Source: Nonomuraea guangzhouensis (lineage in GTDB: Bacteria > Actinomycetota > Actinomycetes > Streptosporangiales > Streptosporangiaceae). Taken from it: a stretch of DNA of 64,000 nucleotides. Each line of letters starts with the position of its first letter. The first letter of the stretch is position 1. The stretch covers positions 124,001 through 188,000 of the forward strand of contig NZ_JAHKRM010000004.1 of the NCBI RefSeq assembly GCF_019396345.1. Reading direction: 5' to 3'. Both the position numbers and the translations under genes were made by a program. Shown here piece by piece: positions 17,771 to 25,311 of the stretch. Below the pieces are notes generated by a model. The model worked only from the letters and a program-made list of their open reading frames with translations, was not told the DNA's origin and ran no database searches.

Positions 17771-18118
17771 TCTAGGGGCTCCTCTCATGCGGGTGCTCAT
17801 GGGAACCACTCAGCCGCAGACGGCATGGAGCTACTTGAATGCGGATCTGTCCGCCGAATCGTCACTCCGCGAGGAGCGGAGGCGGTAACCCGACCGAGGT
17901 GCCAAATCTGCCTTCTGGTCTCATTGCCCTGCGGCTTCCACGCCGCCCGTCCATACTGCACGGACGGAGTTGACGCCGACCGAGGGACACAAACAATGCG
18001 GTATCGGGGGCGCGGGCCTCAGCTCGCAAACCTGCGAGACCTGTGCGGAAGCTGAGCACTGCAGGTAGGATGACCGGTCCCATTCAAACCAAACACCCAG
18101 GGCGCAAGGGAGAGAATT
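17771..18118. other. 348-bp gene-free spacer with leader repeat R2
   Basis: No convincing gene. The stretch holds R2 (17889-18035), which includes the truncated 5' end of a second HTH-UTRA regulator copy on the minus strand: the codons for TSVG survive, then the sequence departs. It also carries a plus-strand TTGACG-N17-ACAATG promoter-like pair 5' of the next gene. Confidence 0.6.
17889..18035. repeat. Leader repeat R2 (about 150 bp)
   Basis: Second copy of R1, about 1.33 kb downstream and in the same orientation. Blocks such as GACGCCGACCGAGGGACAC and AACAATGCGGT are almost identical; the rest aligns with small indels. It precedes the second AT-rich gene at the same distance logic as R1 precedes the first. 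Confidence 0.7.
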
Positions 18119-19024
18119 ATGCTTGAGGAAGTGGTTGGAGGCCTCATAGTCGCTATCGCTGGAGGGCTCTGGTTCATATTTAGAAAGCAGCTAGGAAGGC
18201 TACTAAAAGGAAGACGGCCAATCGAAATCGTCGAGCTTGCCCGCACTCCCGAAGCCTGGCAAATGTCACTCTCGCGCACCCTGCCAGAGGCCGGGCGCCC
18301 CAGTTTCGGTAAAGCAAAATCACTTGTCCCGCTAAATATTGCATACGGATCCTCTTCGCTTCCCGAAATAGTCCATCAATGGACGCGGTCAGTAGGGGGC
18401 ATTGATTATCGAATGACGCGGCTGCGATGTCTATTGCAAAATAATGTTGACGAACCGATCTGCATTACAAATATTAAGGTGACTGTTCATAAGCGCCACC
18501 CACCGGCAAGAGGTGCTCTTGTCACCTGTCCTAGCGCGGGCTCAAACGAAACTCTTGTGCTTACAGTCGATCTAGATGAGGCGCTACCGAAACTTTGGGC
18601 ATTCGAGGAGATGGCCCACGAGACCGTCGGAAGCGATCCCTACTTTGCTAAGCATACGATCAACCTAGAAGCAAAAGAGATATTTGATATCTGCATAGTG
18701 GCCAAGACTGAGAAATTCCTATGCGAGTGGCACCTGAAAGTGGAATGCCTGATTAATGGCAAGAATAAGATCATTCGATTTCCCGCAGATCGGAAACATT
18801 ATTTCCGTACCTCCGGTCAGCCTAAGGCTGGTTTTGTTGAGCAATGGGACTGGGCGTGGTACGACGAGGCCGGCCCGTCATTTATAGAAGTTAGTGAAAG
18901 AAATAAGGAACTAGATTCGTACACGTTTACCACGCCCCCGAGCCTCGAGGAGGAATGGCTAGATTCCACCGAGAATACGCTTGAGGGCACCAAGCCGGAG
19001 GACGACAAGCCCGGCTATAAGTAG
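18119..19024 (+). CDS. Membrane-anchored protein of unknown function, AT-rich cargo
   Basis: 301-aa protein with one N-terminal transmembrane segment (EEVVGGLIVAIAGGLWFIF) followed by basic residues, which places the C-terminal bulk in the cytoplasm. The soluble part is beta-rich with a domain around ITNIKVTVHKRHPPARG, and the C-terminus is acidic. I do not recognise the family. Codon usage is as AT-rich as the DUF6414-like gene, so both came from the same kind of donor. ATG 18119 follows GGGAGAG. The position between a regulator remnant and rep/int remains marks it as element cargo. Confidence 0.6.
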   Translation: MLEEVVGGLIVAIAGGLWFIFRKQLGRLLKGRRPIEIVELARTPEAWQMSLSRTLPEAGRPSFGKAKSLVPLNIAYGSSSLPEIVHQWTRSVGGIDYRMTRLRCLLQNNVDEPICITNIKVTVHKRHPPARGALVTCPSAGSNETLVLTVDLDEALPKLWAFEEMAHETVGSDPYFAKHTINLEAKEIFDICIVAKTEKFLCEWHLKVECLINGKNKIIRFPADRKHYFRTSGQPKAGFVEQWDWAWYDEAGPSFIEVSERNKELDSYTFTTPPSLEEEWLDSTENTLEGTKPEDDKPGYK

Positions 19025-19084
19025 TCATTCAAGGCTCTGCTTTGAGGGTTGGATCCGCGGGGCAGCGTTGGCCGCGACCGGCCC

Positions 19085-19275
19085 CCAGGCCGCCTGCGGC
19101 AACCGCCGCTCCTTCGTCTGCCCGGCCTGCTCCCCAGCTACCAGGCCGGCACCTTCCACCTCATCCGCGCGGGCCTGTCCGGCAGCAAAGGCGTCCCGAG
19201 ACCGTGAGCGCCCACCCCCGGGCGTTCGTCACCCTGGCCGCCCCCTCCTTCGGGCCCGTGCACTCTCACCGCGAC
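19085..19275 (+). pseudogene. RepSA-type replication initiator remnant
   Basis: Pieces of the central zinc-finger/replicase region of actinobacterial RepSA proteins appear in three successive frames: ACGNRRSFVCPACS, then SYQAGTFHLIRAGLSGSKGV, then HPRAFVTLAAPSFGPVHS. At least two frameshifts separate them. The N- and C-terminal parts of the gene are gone. RepSA with a tyrosine integrase defines pSAM2-like actinomycete integrative and conjugative elements. Confidence 0.72.
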
Positions 19276-19808
19276 GGCCGCGCTCGCACGGAGGAGCTGC
19301 GTGCACTGGTCTGGAAGGAGGTGGATCTCGTCGGAGATCCGGACAAGGACGTCCCGCCGTGGATCGCCGTATGGTGGTCGGTGCGCGCCGGGGGTGACAC
19401 CAAGACCCGGCGGTCGCGACGATCTCTGGCGCTACCTAGGCGGTACGAGGAGGGGCTCAAGGCGCACCGGGAACTGCAACGGCAGGACAAGGCGGAGGCT
19501 GGCAAGAAGTGGAAAGATCACGATCTCGTCTTCGCGTCGCTCGTCGGCACTCCGCTCGACGCGCACAACGTGCGGCGGGCGTTCCGGAAGATCCCCAAGG
19601 ACGCGGGTCTGCGCGCCTACTACTGGACACCACGCGAGATGCGGCACAGCTTCGTCTCGCTGCTCTCGGACTCCGGCGTCCCGCTGGAGGAGATCGCCCG
19701 GCTCGTCGGCCACAGAGGGACGGCCGCACCGAGGCGGTCTACCCCAACCAGATCCGCCCCGTCCTGCTCGGCGGAGCGGAGGTGATGGAAGAGCTCTTCA
19801 CCCGATAG
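19276..19808 (+). pseudogene. Tyrosine integrase (phage-type) C-terminal remnant
   Basis: Catalytic-domain fragment of an AICE integrase. RTEELRALVW holds the first Arg, GGDTKTRRSRRSLALP the Lys-bearing beta-turn, and WTPREMRHSFVSLLSDSGVP the HxxR. A frameshift after LVGHRGT moves the end (TEAVYPNQIRPVLLGGAEVM) to another frame, which closes with stop 19806-19808. The N-terminal core-binding domain is missing. RepSA sequence is joined directly in frame to RTEELRAL, so a deletion removed the end of rep, xis and the start of int. Confidence 0.78.
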
Positions 19809-19831
19809 TCACGCAGTTGGTCACTCAGGAG
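19808..19831. repeat. 24-bp repeat copy 3
   Basis: GTCACGCAGTTGGTCACTC then AGGAG, beginning at the last base of the integrase stop. Its place here suggests that copies 1 and 2 are scars of other integrase 3' ends. Confidence 0.75.
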
Positions 19832-19884
19832 TGCGGACAAAGTGCCATCCTTCCGGATGACACCCTCATCGACCAGCGAATATC

Positions 19885-19934
19885 TGGTCGGGACGTCAGG
19901 ATTTGAACCTGCGACCCCTTGATCCCCCAGTCAA
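19885..19934 (-). tRNA. 3' fragment of tRNA-Pro(GGG), attachment-site remnant
   Basis: Read on the minus strand it gives anticodon-loop sequence TTGACTGGGGGATCAAGG, a T-arm GCAGGTTCAAATCCTG and an acceptor end CGTCCCGACCA including encoded CCA. The matching 5' acceptor strand (CGGGACG), D-arm and start of the gene are absent, and the anticodon stem has an extra A. So it is not a functional tRNA but a 50-nt 3' piece, the usual att core of pSAM2-like elements that integrate into tRNA-Pro. It lies about 75 bp past the integrase remnant. Confidence 0.65.
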
Positions 19935-20067
19935 TGGCGCGCATGCCTCGCGTGCCCCGGTGACTTCCGCAATGCCCGGTCAAGGGCTGCCATCGTTACC
20001 CGTGCGGCGCCAATCCGTACATCGCCGTGGAGAGCAAGCGCGCCATCAGATCGGACGGGCCGCTCGG

Positions 20068-20469
20068 CTACTGCGCCGCCCGGGCTAGGCCGATGGCTAG
20101 CGCGATCACCTCATGGACCGTGACGTCGGCGCGTACCTGCGCACGTTCCAGCAGCCGTGCACCGGAGGCCCGCCTGGCGGCGCACGAGACGTGCAGTTCA
20201 GAGCTCTCCTCGCCAGTGCCGCCATGATCGATTGCGGTAGCCCCTGATAATGTGCGCGTGCCGGCGGCCAGGTCGTTCAGCCACGTCAGCAGCGCGTCCT
20301 CGCGCGTGGGGAAGTGCCGGTAGGGCGTGCCGATCCCGACTCCCGCCCGTCGCGCGACGTCGTGCAGGGACGCCTCGGTTCCGTCGGTGGCGAACGCGCC
20401 GCGGGCCGCGGCCAGAAGACGGGCTCGGTTACCCCGTACGTCTGCCTGGGACGTGCCAGCCACGTGCAC
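20068..20469 (-). pseudogene. TetR-family regulator, truncated/internally deleted
   Basis: 133 aa against the usual ~190. The HTH is intact (ARLLAAARGAFATDGTEASL, then AGVGIGTPYRHFPTREDAL), but ligand-domain sequence jumps from LLTWLNDLAAGT to LSGATAID, where a longer helix region is expected, and the chain stops early at GLARAAQ. It may still make a DNA-binding fragment. It lies in the decay zone beside the tRNA fragment. Confidence 0.6.
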
Positions 20470-20710
20470 TCCTCGCTCGCCCGGTGCGCCCGCCTGCGAC
20501 CTTACTGCGAGCCGCAGAAGGGCGCCTTACGCACCGCTGGACGTACGGCTGTGGCCGCGAACTGATCCGTGATTCCGGACGCTTCGATCCGGTCCTGGCC
20601 GACGTGGGCTCCAGGGCAACGCTTCAGTCACATGATTCAAGGCCGCGACGTCGCTCCCCACCTAGAGTCCTGTTAGCGATCACCACCCGAAAGTGAGAGG
20701 CAGAACCGCG

Positions 20711-21024
20711 ATGGATCTCGGACTACAGGGCAGGATGGCCGTCGTCACCAGAGCTGGCAGGGGCATCGGACTGGCGGTTGTGCGCGCGCTGGTCGGCGAG
20801 GGCGTGCGGGTGATCGCCGGGGCTCGCAAGTCGTCCGCTGAGCTGGACGAACTGGGTCGGAGGCCGGGGACATCGTCGCCAAGGCCGCGCACGGCTCGGT
20901 CAGCGGCCGGTTCTCGCGTCCGGAGGAGGTCGCGGACCTGGTGCTGCTCCTGGCGAGCGACCGTACGGGGAACGTCACGGGCGCCGACGTCACCGTGGAC
21001 GGCGGCCTGGTGCCGACCTGGTGA
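20711..21024 (+). pseudogene. Short-chain dehydrogenase/reductase with large internal deletion
   Basis: The start (ATG 20711) encodes a Rossmann N-terminus (MAVVTRAGRGIGLAVVRAL, with the first Gly of TGxxxGxG changed to Arg). After AELDEL the frame shifts, and the next recognisable part is the SDR C-terminus ([20 protein letters not shown], then [15 protein letters not shown]). The middle, with the NAG motif and catalytic Ser-Tyr-Lys, is missing. It is certainly non-functional as an SDR. Confidence 0.75.
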
Positions 21025-21033
21025 TCCCCCGCT

Positions 21034-21747
21034 TCACTCGGACAGGACGCGGGGGTGGGCGACGTCGTGGGTGCGGAGCCGGCCGCACATGCCCCAGCGG
21101 GCTTCGGGTGGGGCTTCGAGGAGGGTGGCGCTCTGGAGGTGCGTCCCGTCGCCGCGCTCCAGCGCGTCGAGCACCTCGGCGGTGTGCCGGGTCTCCCGGG
21201 CGACGGTGTCCTCCCAGGTCTTCCGCCAGCCGGCGACGGCGGGGCGCACCAGCGCGACCGCGCTGTCGTAGAACGCCCGCAGCGGTCCCGGGTCGCCGTC
21301 GGCCAGGCTCTCGGCCAGGCGCAGGAACCCCTCCACGGCGAGGTCACGACGGCGCTGGACTGCCGCCTCGACCCCGTCGCCGACCGGCAGGGTGGCCGCC
21401 TCCCGGTAGCGGGCCGCGTCGGCCACGACCTCCGGCGGGAACGTCATGACCGCGTCACCGGCCTCGGGCAGCCCGGCGTTCTGCATGACCACGACCACCT
21501 CCAGGCCGCCCCGGTTGATCGCCCGGTGGATCGTCCCCGGCGTGAACCACACCGTCGAACCGGCACTCAACGGCGTCTCCCGGAAACCGTGCACGTCCAG
21601 CGTCTGCAACGCGCCACTGCCGCCGATGACCACGTACGCCTCGGTGGAGGCGGTGTGCAGGTGCGGCGTGCCGCCTTCGAGGCCGTCGGGGCATACGCCC
21701 GAGTAGACCGACAGCCGGGTGACCGACGTGCCTCCGGGAAAGGTCAT
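21034..21747 (-). CDS. Cupin-domain protein of the sugar locus
   Basis: 237-aa protein with one cupin barrel: HLHTASTEAYVVIGGSGALQ gives the metal-binding His/Glu motif 1 and FTPGTIHRAIN motif 2. A helical C-terminal half follows with an unusual tail (RWGMCGRLRTHD). ATG 21747 has GGAGGAGAG just upstream. It sits 23 bp after the LacI stop and is co-transcribed with it. It may be a sugar isomerase or a sensor for the product of the GH3 enzyme (inference). Confidence 0.75.
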   Translation of the reverse strand: MTFPGGTSVTRLSVYSGVCPDGLEGGTPHLHTASTEAYVVIGGSGALQTLDVHGFRETPLSAGSTVWFTPGTIHRAINRGGLEVVVVMQNAGLPEAGDAVMTFPPEVVADAARYREAATLPVGDGVEAAVQRRRDLAVEGFLRLAESLADGDPGPLRAFYDSAVALVRPAVAGWRKTWEDTVARETRHTAEVLDALERGDGTHLQSATLLEAPPEARWGMCGRLRTHDVAHPRVLSE

Positions 21748-21770
21748 GGCTCTCCTCCGTATGACTGGCG

Positions 21771-22781
21771 TCAGTGCGCGGGGCGCGCGGTGCTGCCTCT
21801 GACGATGAGGGATGTGGCGAGCTCGATCCGGGTGCCGGCCGAGCCCTTGCGGTGGGTCAGCTCTTCGGTGATCAACCGGACCGCCTCGTTGGCCATGTCG
21901 TCGAGCGGCTGGCGGACCGTGGTGAGCGGCGGCGACATCATCTCGCACACCGGAGAGTCGTCGAAGCCGACGACGGACACCTCGTCGGGGATCCGGATGC
22001 CGCGCTCGGCCGCGGCATGGTAGACGCCGGCGGCCTGCAGGTCGGAGCCCGCGAAGATGGCGGTGGGGCCGTCGGGGTGGTCGAGCAGCTCGGCGCCGAA
22101 CGTCTTGCCGCCGGAGACCAGGAAGTCGCCGAAACGGGTGAGGCCCGGCCTCGGCTCGACGCCGAATGTGCGGTGCGCGGCGAGGTAGCCCTCATGGCGG
22201 TCGAGGCTGCACTGCGTGTCGAGCGGCCCGCCGATGAAGCCGATCCGCTCGTGTCCCAGCTCAAGGAGATGGGTCGTTGCCATGACCCCGCCCGACCAGT
22301 TCGTGGCGCCGACGGTCGAGAGGCGGGGGTCACGCTTGCCGACCGGGTCGAGGAGCACCAGCGGGACCCGCAGCAGCTCCTCGACCGCCGCGAACTCCTC
22401 CTGGTTGGCGCGGGAGAGCACGAAGACGATGCCGTCGGTGCTCCGCTTCCGCACGATCCCGATCCAGCGCCGCAGGTCGAAGTCGGGCCGCGCGGACGAG
22501 GTCACGACGAGCGAGAACCCCCAGCGCGCGGCCGCCTGCTCCGCGCCCTTGACGAGCACCTCCGCCCAGGGCGAGCCGAGCCCGTCGATGAGCAGGTCGA
22601 TGAGGCCGACCCGGGGTGTGCTGAGCGGGCGGAGCGCCTCGTATCCAGAGGCCCGGACCGCTTCGAGGACCTTGTCGCGGGTGGCGGCGGAGACGTGCTT
22701 CTTGCCGCTGAGCACCTTCGAGACCGTCGGCACCGACACTCCGGCCGCCACCGCGACGTCGGAGAGGGTGGGTCGGGGCAC
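21771..22781 (-). CDS. LacI-family transcriptional repressor
   Basis: 336-aa LacI regulator. The HTH (TLSDVAVAAGVSVPTVSKVL, hinge SGKKHVSAATRDKVLEAV) is followed by a periplasmic-binding-protein-like sugar domain (ERIGFIGGPLDTQC, PDEVSVVGFDDSPVCEMMSP, LTTVRQPLDDMA). GTG start at 22781. It is divergent from the GH3 gene, with GAAA/TTTC palindromes in the 208-bp gap, and very probably represses the GH3 gene and itself until a beta-glycoside or its product binds. Confidence 0.92.
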   Translation of the reverse strand: MPRPTLSDVAVAAGVSVPTVSKVLSGKKHVSAATRDKVLEAVRASGYEALRPLSTPRVGLIDLLIDGLGSPWAEVLVKGAEQAAARWGFSLVVTSSARPDFDLRRWIGIVRKRSTDGIVFVLSRANQEEFAAVEELLRVPLVLLDPVGKRDPRLSTVGATNWSGGVMATTHLLELGHERIGFIGGPLDTQCSLDRHEGYLAAHRTFGVEPRPGLTRFGDFLVSGGKTFGAELLDHPDGPTAIFAGSDLQAAGVYHAAAERGIRIPDEVSVVGFDDSPVCEMMSPPLTTVRQPLDDMANEAVRLITEELTHRKGSAGTRIELATSLIVRGSTARPAH

Positions 22782-22796
22782 AGGACCTCCCGTGGT

Positions 22797-22810
22797 GAAA
22801 CTTTCCGAAA
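22797..22810. promoter_or_regulatory. Putative LacI operator (GAAA-C-TTTC-C-GAAA)
   Basis: GAAACTTTCCGAAA contains two overlapping GAAA/TTTC palindromes 16 bp from the lacI-type start. Related CGAAAN(N)TTTCG boxes are known targets of actinobacterial LacI repressors of xylan/beta-xyloside genes. Confidence 0.5.
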
Positions 22811-22923
22811 ATCCATCGGCATCCGCGGTTGCCGACTGACCTGGTCCGTTGAGGCGCGCGTGGCACCTGTTGACACGGCCACAGGCCGCAGCCTAGCGTG
22901 ATCGCACGGCAATGTCACGGTAA

Positions 22924-22952
22924 TTTCTCCGAAACTCAGCCGAAAATTTTCC
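22924..22952. promoter_or_regulatory. Putative LacI operators upstream of the GH3 gene
   Basis: TTTCTCCGAAA, then 7 nt later CGAAAATTTTCC, whose core GAAAATTTTC (22942-22951) is a perfect 10-bp palindrome. Together with the box at 22797 they suggest looping between two operator regions. Confidence 0.5.
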
Positions 22953-22989
22953 GCAGCAATAACCACATCGGGTGAGTGAAGGTGCGTGC

Positions 22990-25311
22990 ATGACGATCGA
23001 TGAGCGCCGGGCGCGACGCGTCGGTGACCTGCTGGCCGGCATGTCACTCGACGAGAAGCTCGCGCAGCTCGTGGGCGTGTGGCTGAACGTCAACCGCGAA
23101 GAGGGGGTCGTCGCGCCACTGCAGGATGCGATGCAGGGCGAGGACGTCGCCTTCGAGGAGTTCGCCCGCCACGGCCTCGGGCACATCACCCGCCACTACG
23201 GGACCCGGCCCGTCGATCCGGAATGGGCCAGTGGTCTGCTGGCCGCGCGGCAGCGATGGCTGCTCGACCACACCCGCCTCGGCGTGCCGGCGCTGGCGCA
23301 CGAGGAATGCCTGACGGGTCTGGCGGCGTGGCGGGCCACGACCTATCCGGTCCCGCCGGCGTGGGGGGCGTCGTTCGACGCCGCGCTGGTCGAGCGGATG
23401 GGCCGGCAGATCGGGGCGAGCATGGCCGCGCTCGGCATTCACCAGGGGCTGGCTCCCGTGCTCGATGTGATGCGCGACCAGCGGTGGGGCCGGATCGAGG
23501 AGTGCGTTTCCGAGGATCCGTACGAGGTCGCGACGATCGGGGCGGCATACGTGCGGGGACTCCAGTCCGCGGGCGTCATCGCGACGTTGAAGCATTTCGT
23601 CGGCTATTCGAACTCCCGGGCCGGCCGGAACCTGGCCCCGGTCCACGCGGGGCCGCGTGAAGTGGCCGACGTGCTGCTGTTCCCCTTCGAGGTGGCGGTC
23701 CGGGACGCGGGGGCGGGCTCGGTGATGAACTCCTACGCGGAGATCGACGGGATTCCGGTGGCCGCGGACGCCCACTACCTCACCACGATCCTGCGCGACG
23801 AGTGGGGGTTCGAGGGCACCGTCGTCGCGGACTACTTCGCGGTCGCCTTCCTGCACACGTTGCACGCCGTCGCCTCCGACGCCGAGGACGCGGCCGTGCA
23901 GGCGCTCACGGCGGGAATCGATGTCGAGCTGCCCACCGGGGTGGCCTATCTGGAGCCGTTGAAGCAGGCCGTGTCGAGCGGGCGGATCGCCGAATCGCTG
24001 ATCGACCGGGCCCTGCGCCGCGTCCTGCTGCAGAAGGCGGAGCTCGGGCTGCTCGACGACGACTACGAGCCGACTGCTTCGGGGCCGGTCGACCTGGACG
24101 GCGCCGAATCCCGGGCGCTGGCCCGGCGGCTGGCGGAAGAGTCCATCGTGCTGCTCACCAACAACGGCGTGCTCCCGCTCGGTGACGGCACGGGCCGACG
24201 CGTCGCCGTCATCGGCCCGAACGCGGACAGCGTCACCGCGCTGTTCGGCTGCTATTCCTTCGTCAATCACGTCCTGCCGCACTTCCCGGACGTGGAGCCC
24301 GGCATCGCGTCGCCCACGCTGCTCGACGCGCTGCGTACGGAGTTTCCGGACGCGGTGCTCCAGGTCGAGCCCGGCACGGGAGTCGATGACGGCGACCGCA
24401 CGGGCATCGCCGGCGCGGCCCGCCTGGCGGCCGACTCCGATGTGGTGATCCTCGTGCTCGGCGACCGCTCGGGCCTGTTCGGCCGGGGCACCTCCGGCGA
24501 GGGCTGCGACGTGGACACCCTCGACCTGCCCGGGGCCCAGCGGGAGCTGGCCGACGCGGTCATCGCCACGGGCACGCCGGTCGTGGTGGTCCTGATGACC
24601 GGCCGCGCCTACGCCGTACCGGGCATCCTGCGCGAGGCCGCCGCCGTGGTGCAGGCGTTCTTCCCCGGCGAGGAGGGCGCGGGAGCCATCGCCCGGGTGC
24701 TCAGCGGCGCCGTGAACCCCTCGGGCCGGCTGCCGATGAGCATGCCCGGTTCGGTGGCCGGCCAGCCGTACAGCTATCTCCATCCCCGGCTCGGCGCGGC
24801 CAGCTCGGTGAGCAACGTCGACCCCGCTCCGGAGCTGGGTTTCGGCCACGGGCTGAGCTACACGAGGTTCGCCTACGAAGACGTGGCCGTGGCCGGGACG
24901 GTCCCGGCGGCGGACGGGTCGATCCGCTGCTCGGTCGTCGTGCGCAACGCCGGCGACCGGGCGGGCGCGGAGATCGTGCAGGTGTACGCCTCGGACGTGG
25001 TCGCCTCGGTCACCCGGCCGGTCGCCCAGCTGGTCGGGTACGCGCGCGTCGAGCTCGACCCCGGTGAGCGCGCGTCGGTCGATTTCGAGGTGCCGACGCG
25101 GCTGCTGGCCTTCACCGGGCGCGACGGCCGGCGCGTCGTCGAGCCCGGCGAAGTGACGGTGACCGTCCGCCGCTCCGTCACCGAGGTCGTCGCCGAGCGG
25201 TCCGTGACGCTGACCGGTCCGGTGTACGAGATCACCGGCGCCGAACGGCGGCTGACCACGATCGACGTGCGGAAGCCGAGTCACTCTCAGACAGGTGTCC
25301 TCCTCCGTTGA
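22990..25311 (+). CDS. Glycoside hydrolase family 3 beta-glucosidase/beta-xylosidase
   Basis: 773-aa retaining GH3 enzyme with no signal peptide, so it is cytoplasmic. The TIM barrel shows MRDQRWGRIEECVSEDP and TLKHFVGYSNSRAG; the nucleophile Asp is in GTVVADYFAV. The second domain has the acid/base Glu in GRGTSGEGCDVDTLDLPG, and a fibronectin-III-like C-terminal domain begins with FGHGLSYTRFAYEDV. ATG 22990 has GAAGG 8 nt upstream; an in-frame GTG is at 22972. Expression is probably LacI-controlled. Its 3' end overlaps the convergent CopD-CtaG gene by 25 nt. Confidence 0.93.
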   Translation: MTIDERRARRVGDLLAGMSLDEKLAQLVGVWLNVNREEGVVAPLQDAMQGEDVAFEEFARHGLGHITRHYGTRPVDPEWASGLLAARQRWLLDHTRLGVPALAHEECLTGLAAWRATTYPVPPAWGASFDAALVERMGRQIGASMAALGIHQGLAPVLDVMRDQRWGRIEECVSEDPYEVATIGAAYVRGLQSAGVIATLKHFVGYSNSRAGRNLAPVHAGPREVADVLLFPFEVAVRDAGAGSVMNSYAEIDGIPVAADAHYLTTILRDEWGFEGTVVADYFAVAFLHTLHAVASDAEDAAVQALTAGIDVELPTGVAYLEPLKQAVSSGRIAESLIDRALRRVLLQKAELGLLDDDYEPTASGPVDLDGAESRALARRLAEESIVLLTNNGVLPLGDGTGRRVAVIGPNADSVTALFGCYSFVNHVLPHFPDVEPGIASPTLLDALRTEFPDAVLQVEPGTGVDDGDRTGIAGAARLAADSDVVILVLGDRSGLFGRGTSGEGCDVDTLDLPGAQRELADAVIATGTPVVVVLMTGRAYAVPGILREAAAVVQAFFPGEEGAGAIARVLSGAVNPSGRLPMSMPGSVAGQPYSYLHPRLGAASSVSNVDPAPELGFGHGLSYTRFAYEDVAVAGTVPAADGSIRCSVVVRNAGDRAGAEIVQVYASDVVASVTRPVAQLVGYARVELDPGERASVDFEVPTRLLAFTGRDGRRVVEPGEVTVTVRRSVTEVVAERSVTLTGPVYEITGAERRLTTIDVRKPSHSQTGVLLR

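Noticed and set aside
18119..19024. Phage or toxin gene call for the AT-rich membrane protein
   Set aside because: No catalytic or toxin motif could be seen; composition and position alone do not support a function.
19885..19960. Complete tRNA gene
   Set aside because: Only the anticodon-loop-to-CCA part can be folded. No 5' acceptor strand or D-arm exists, and the anticodon stem carries an extra base.
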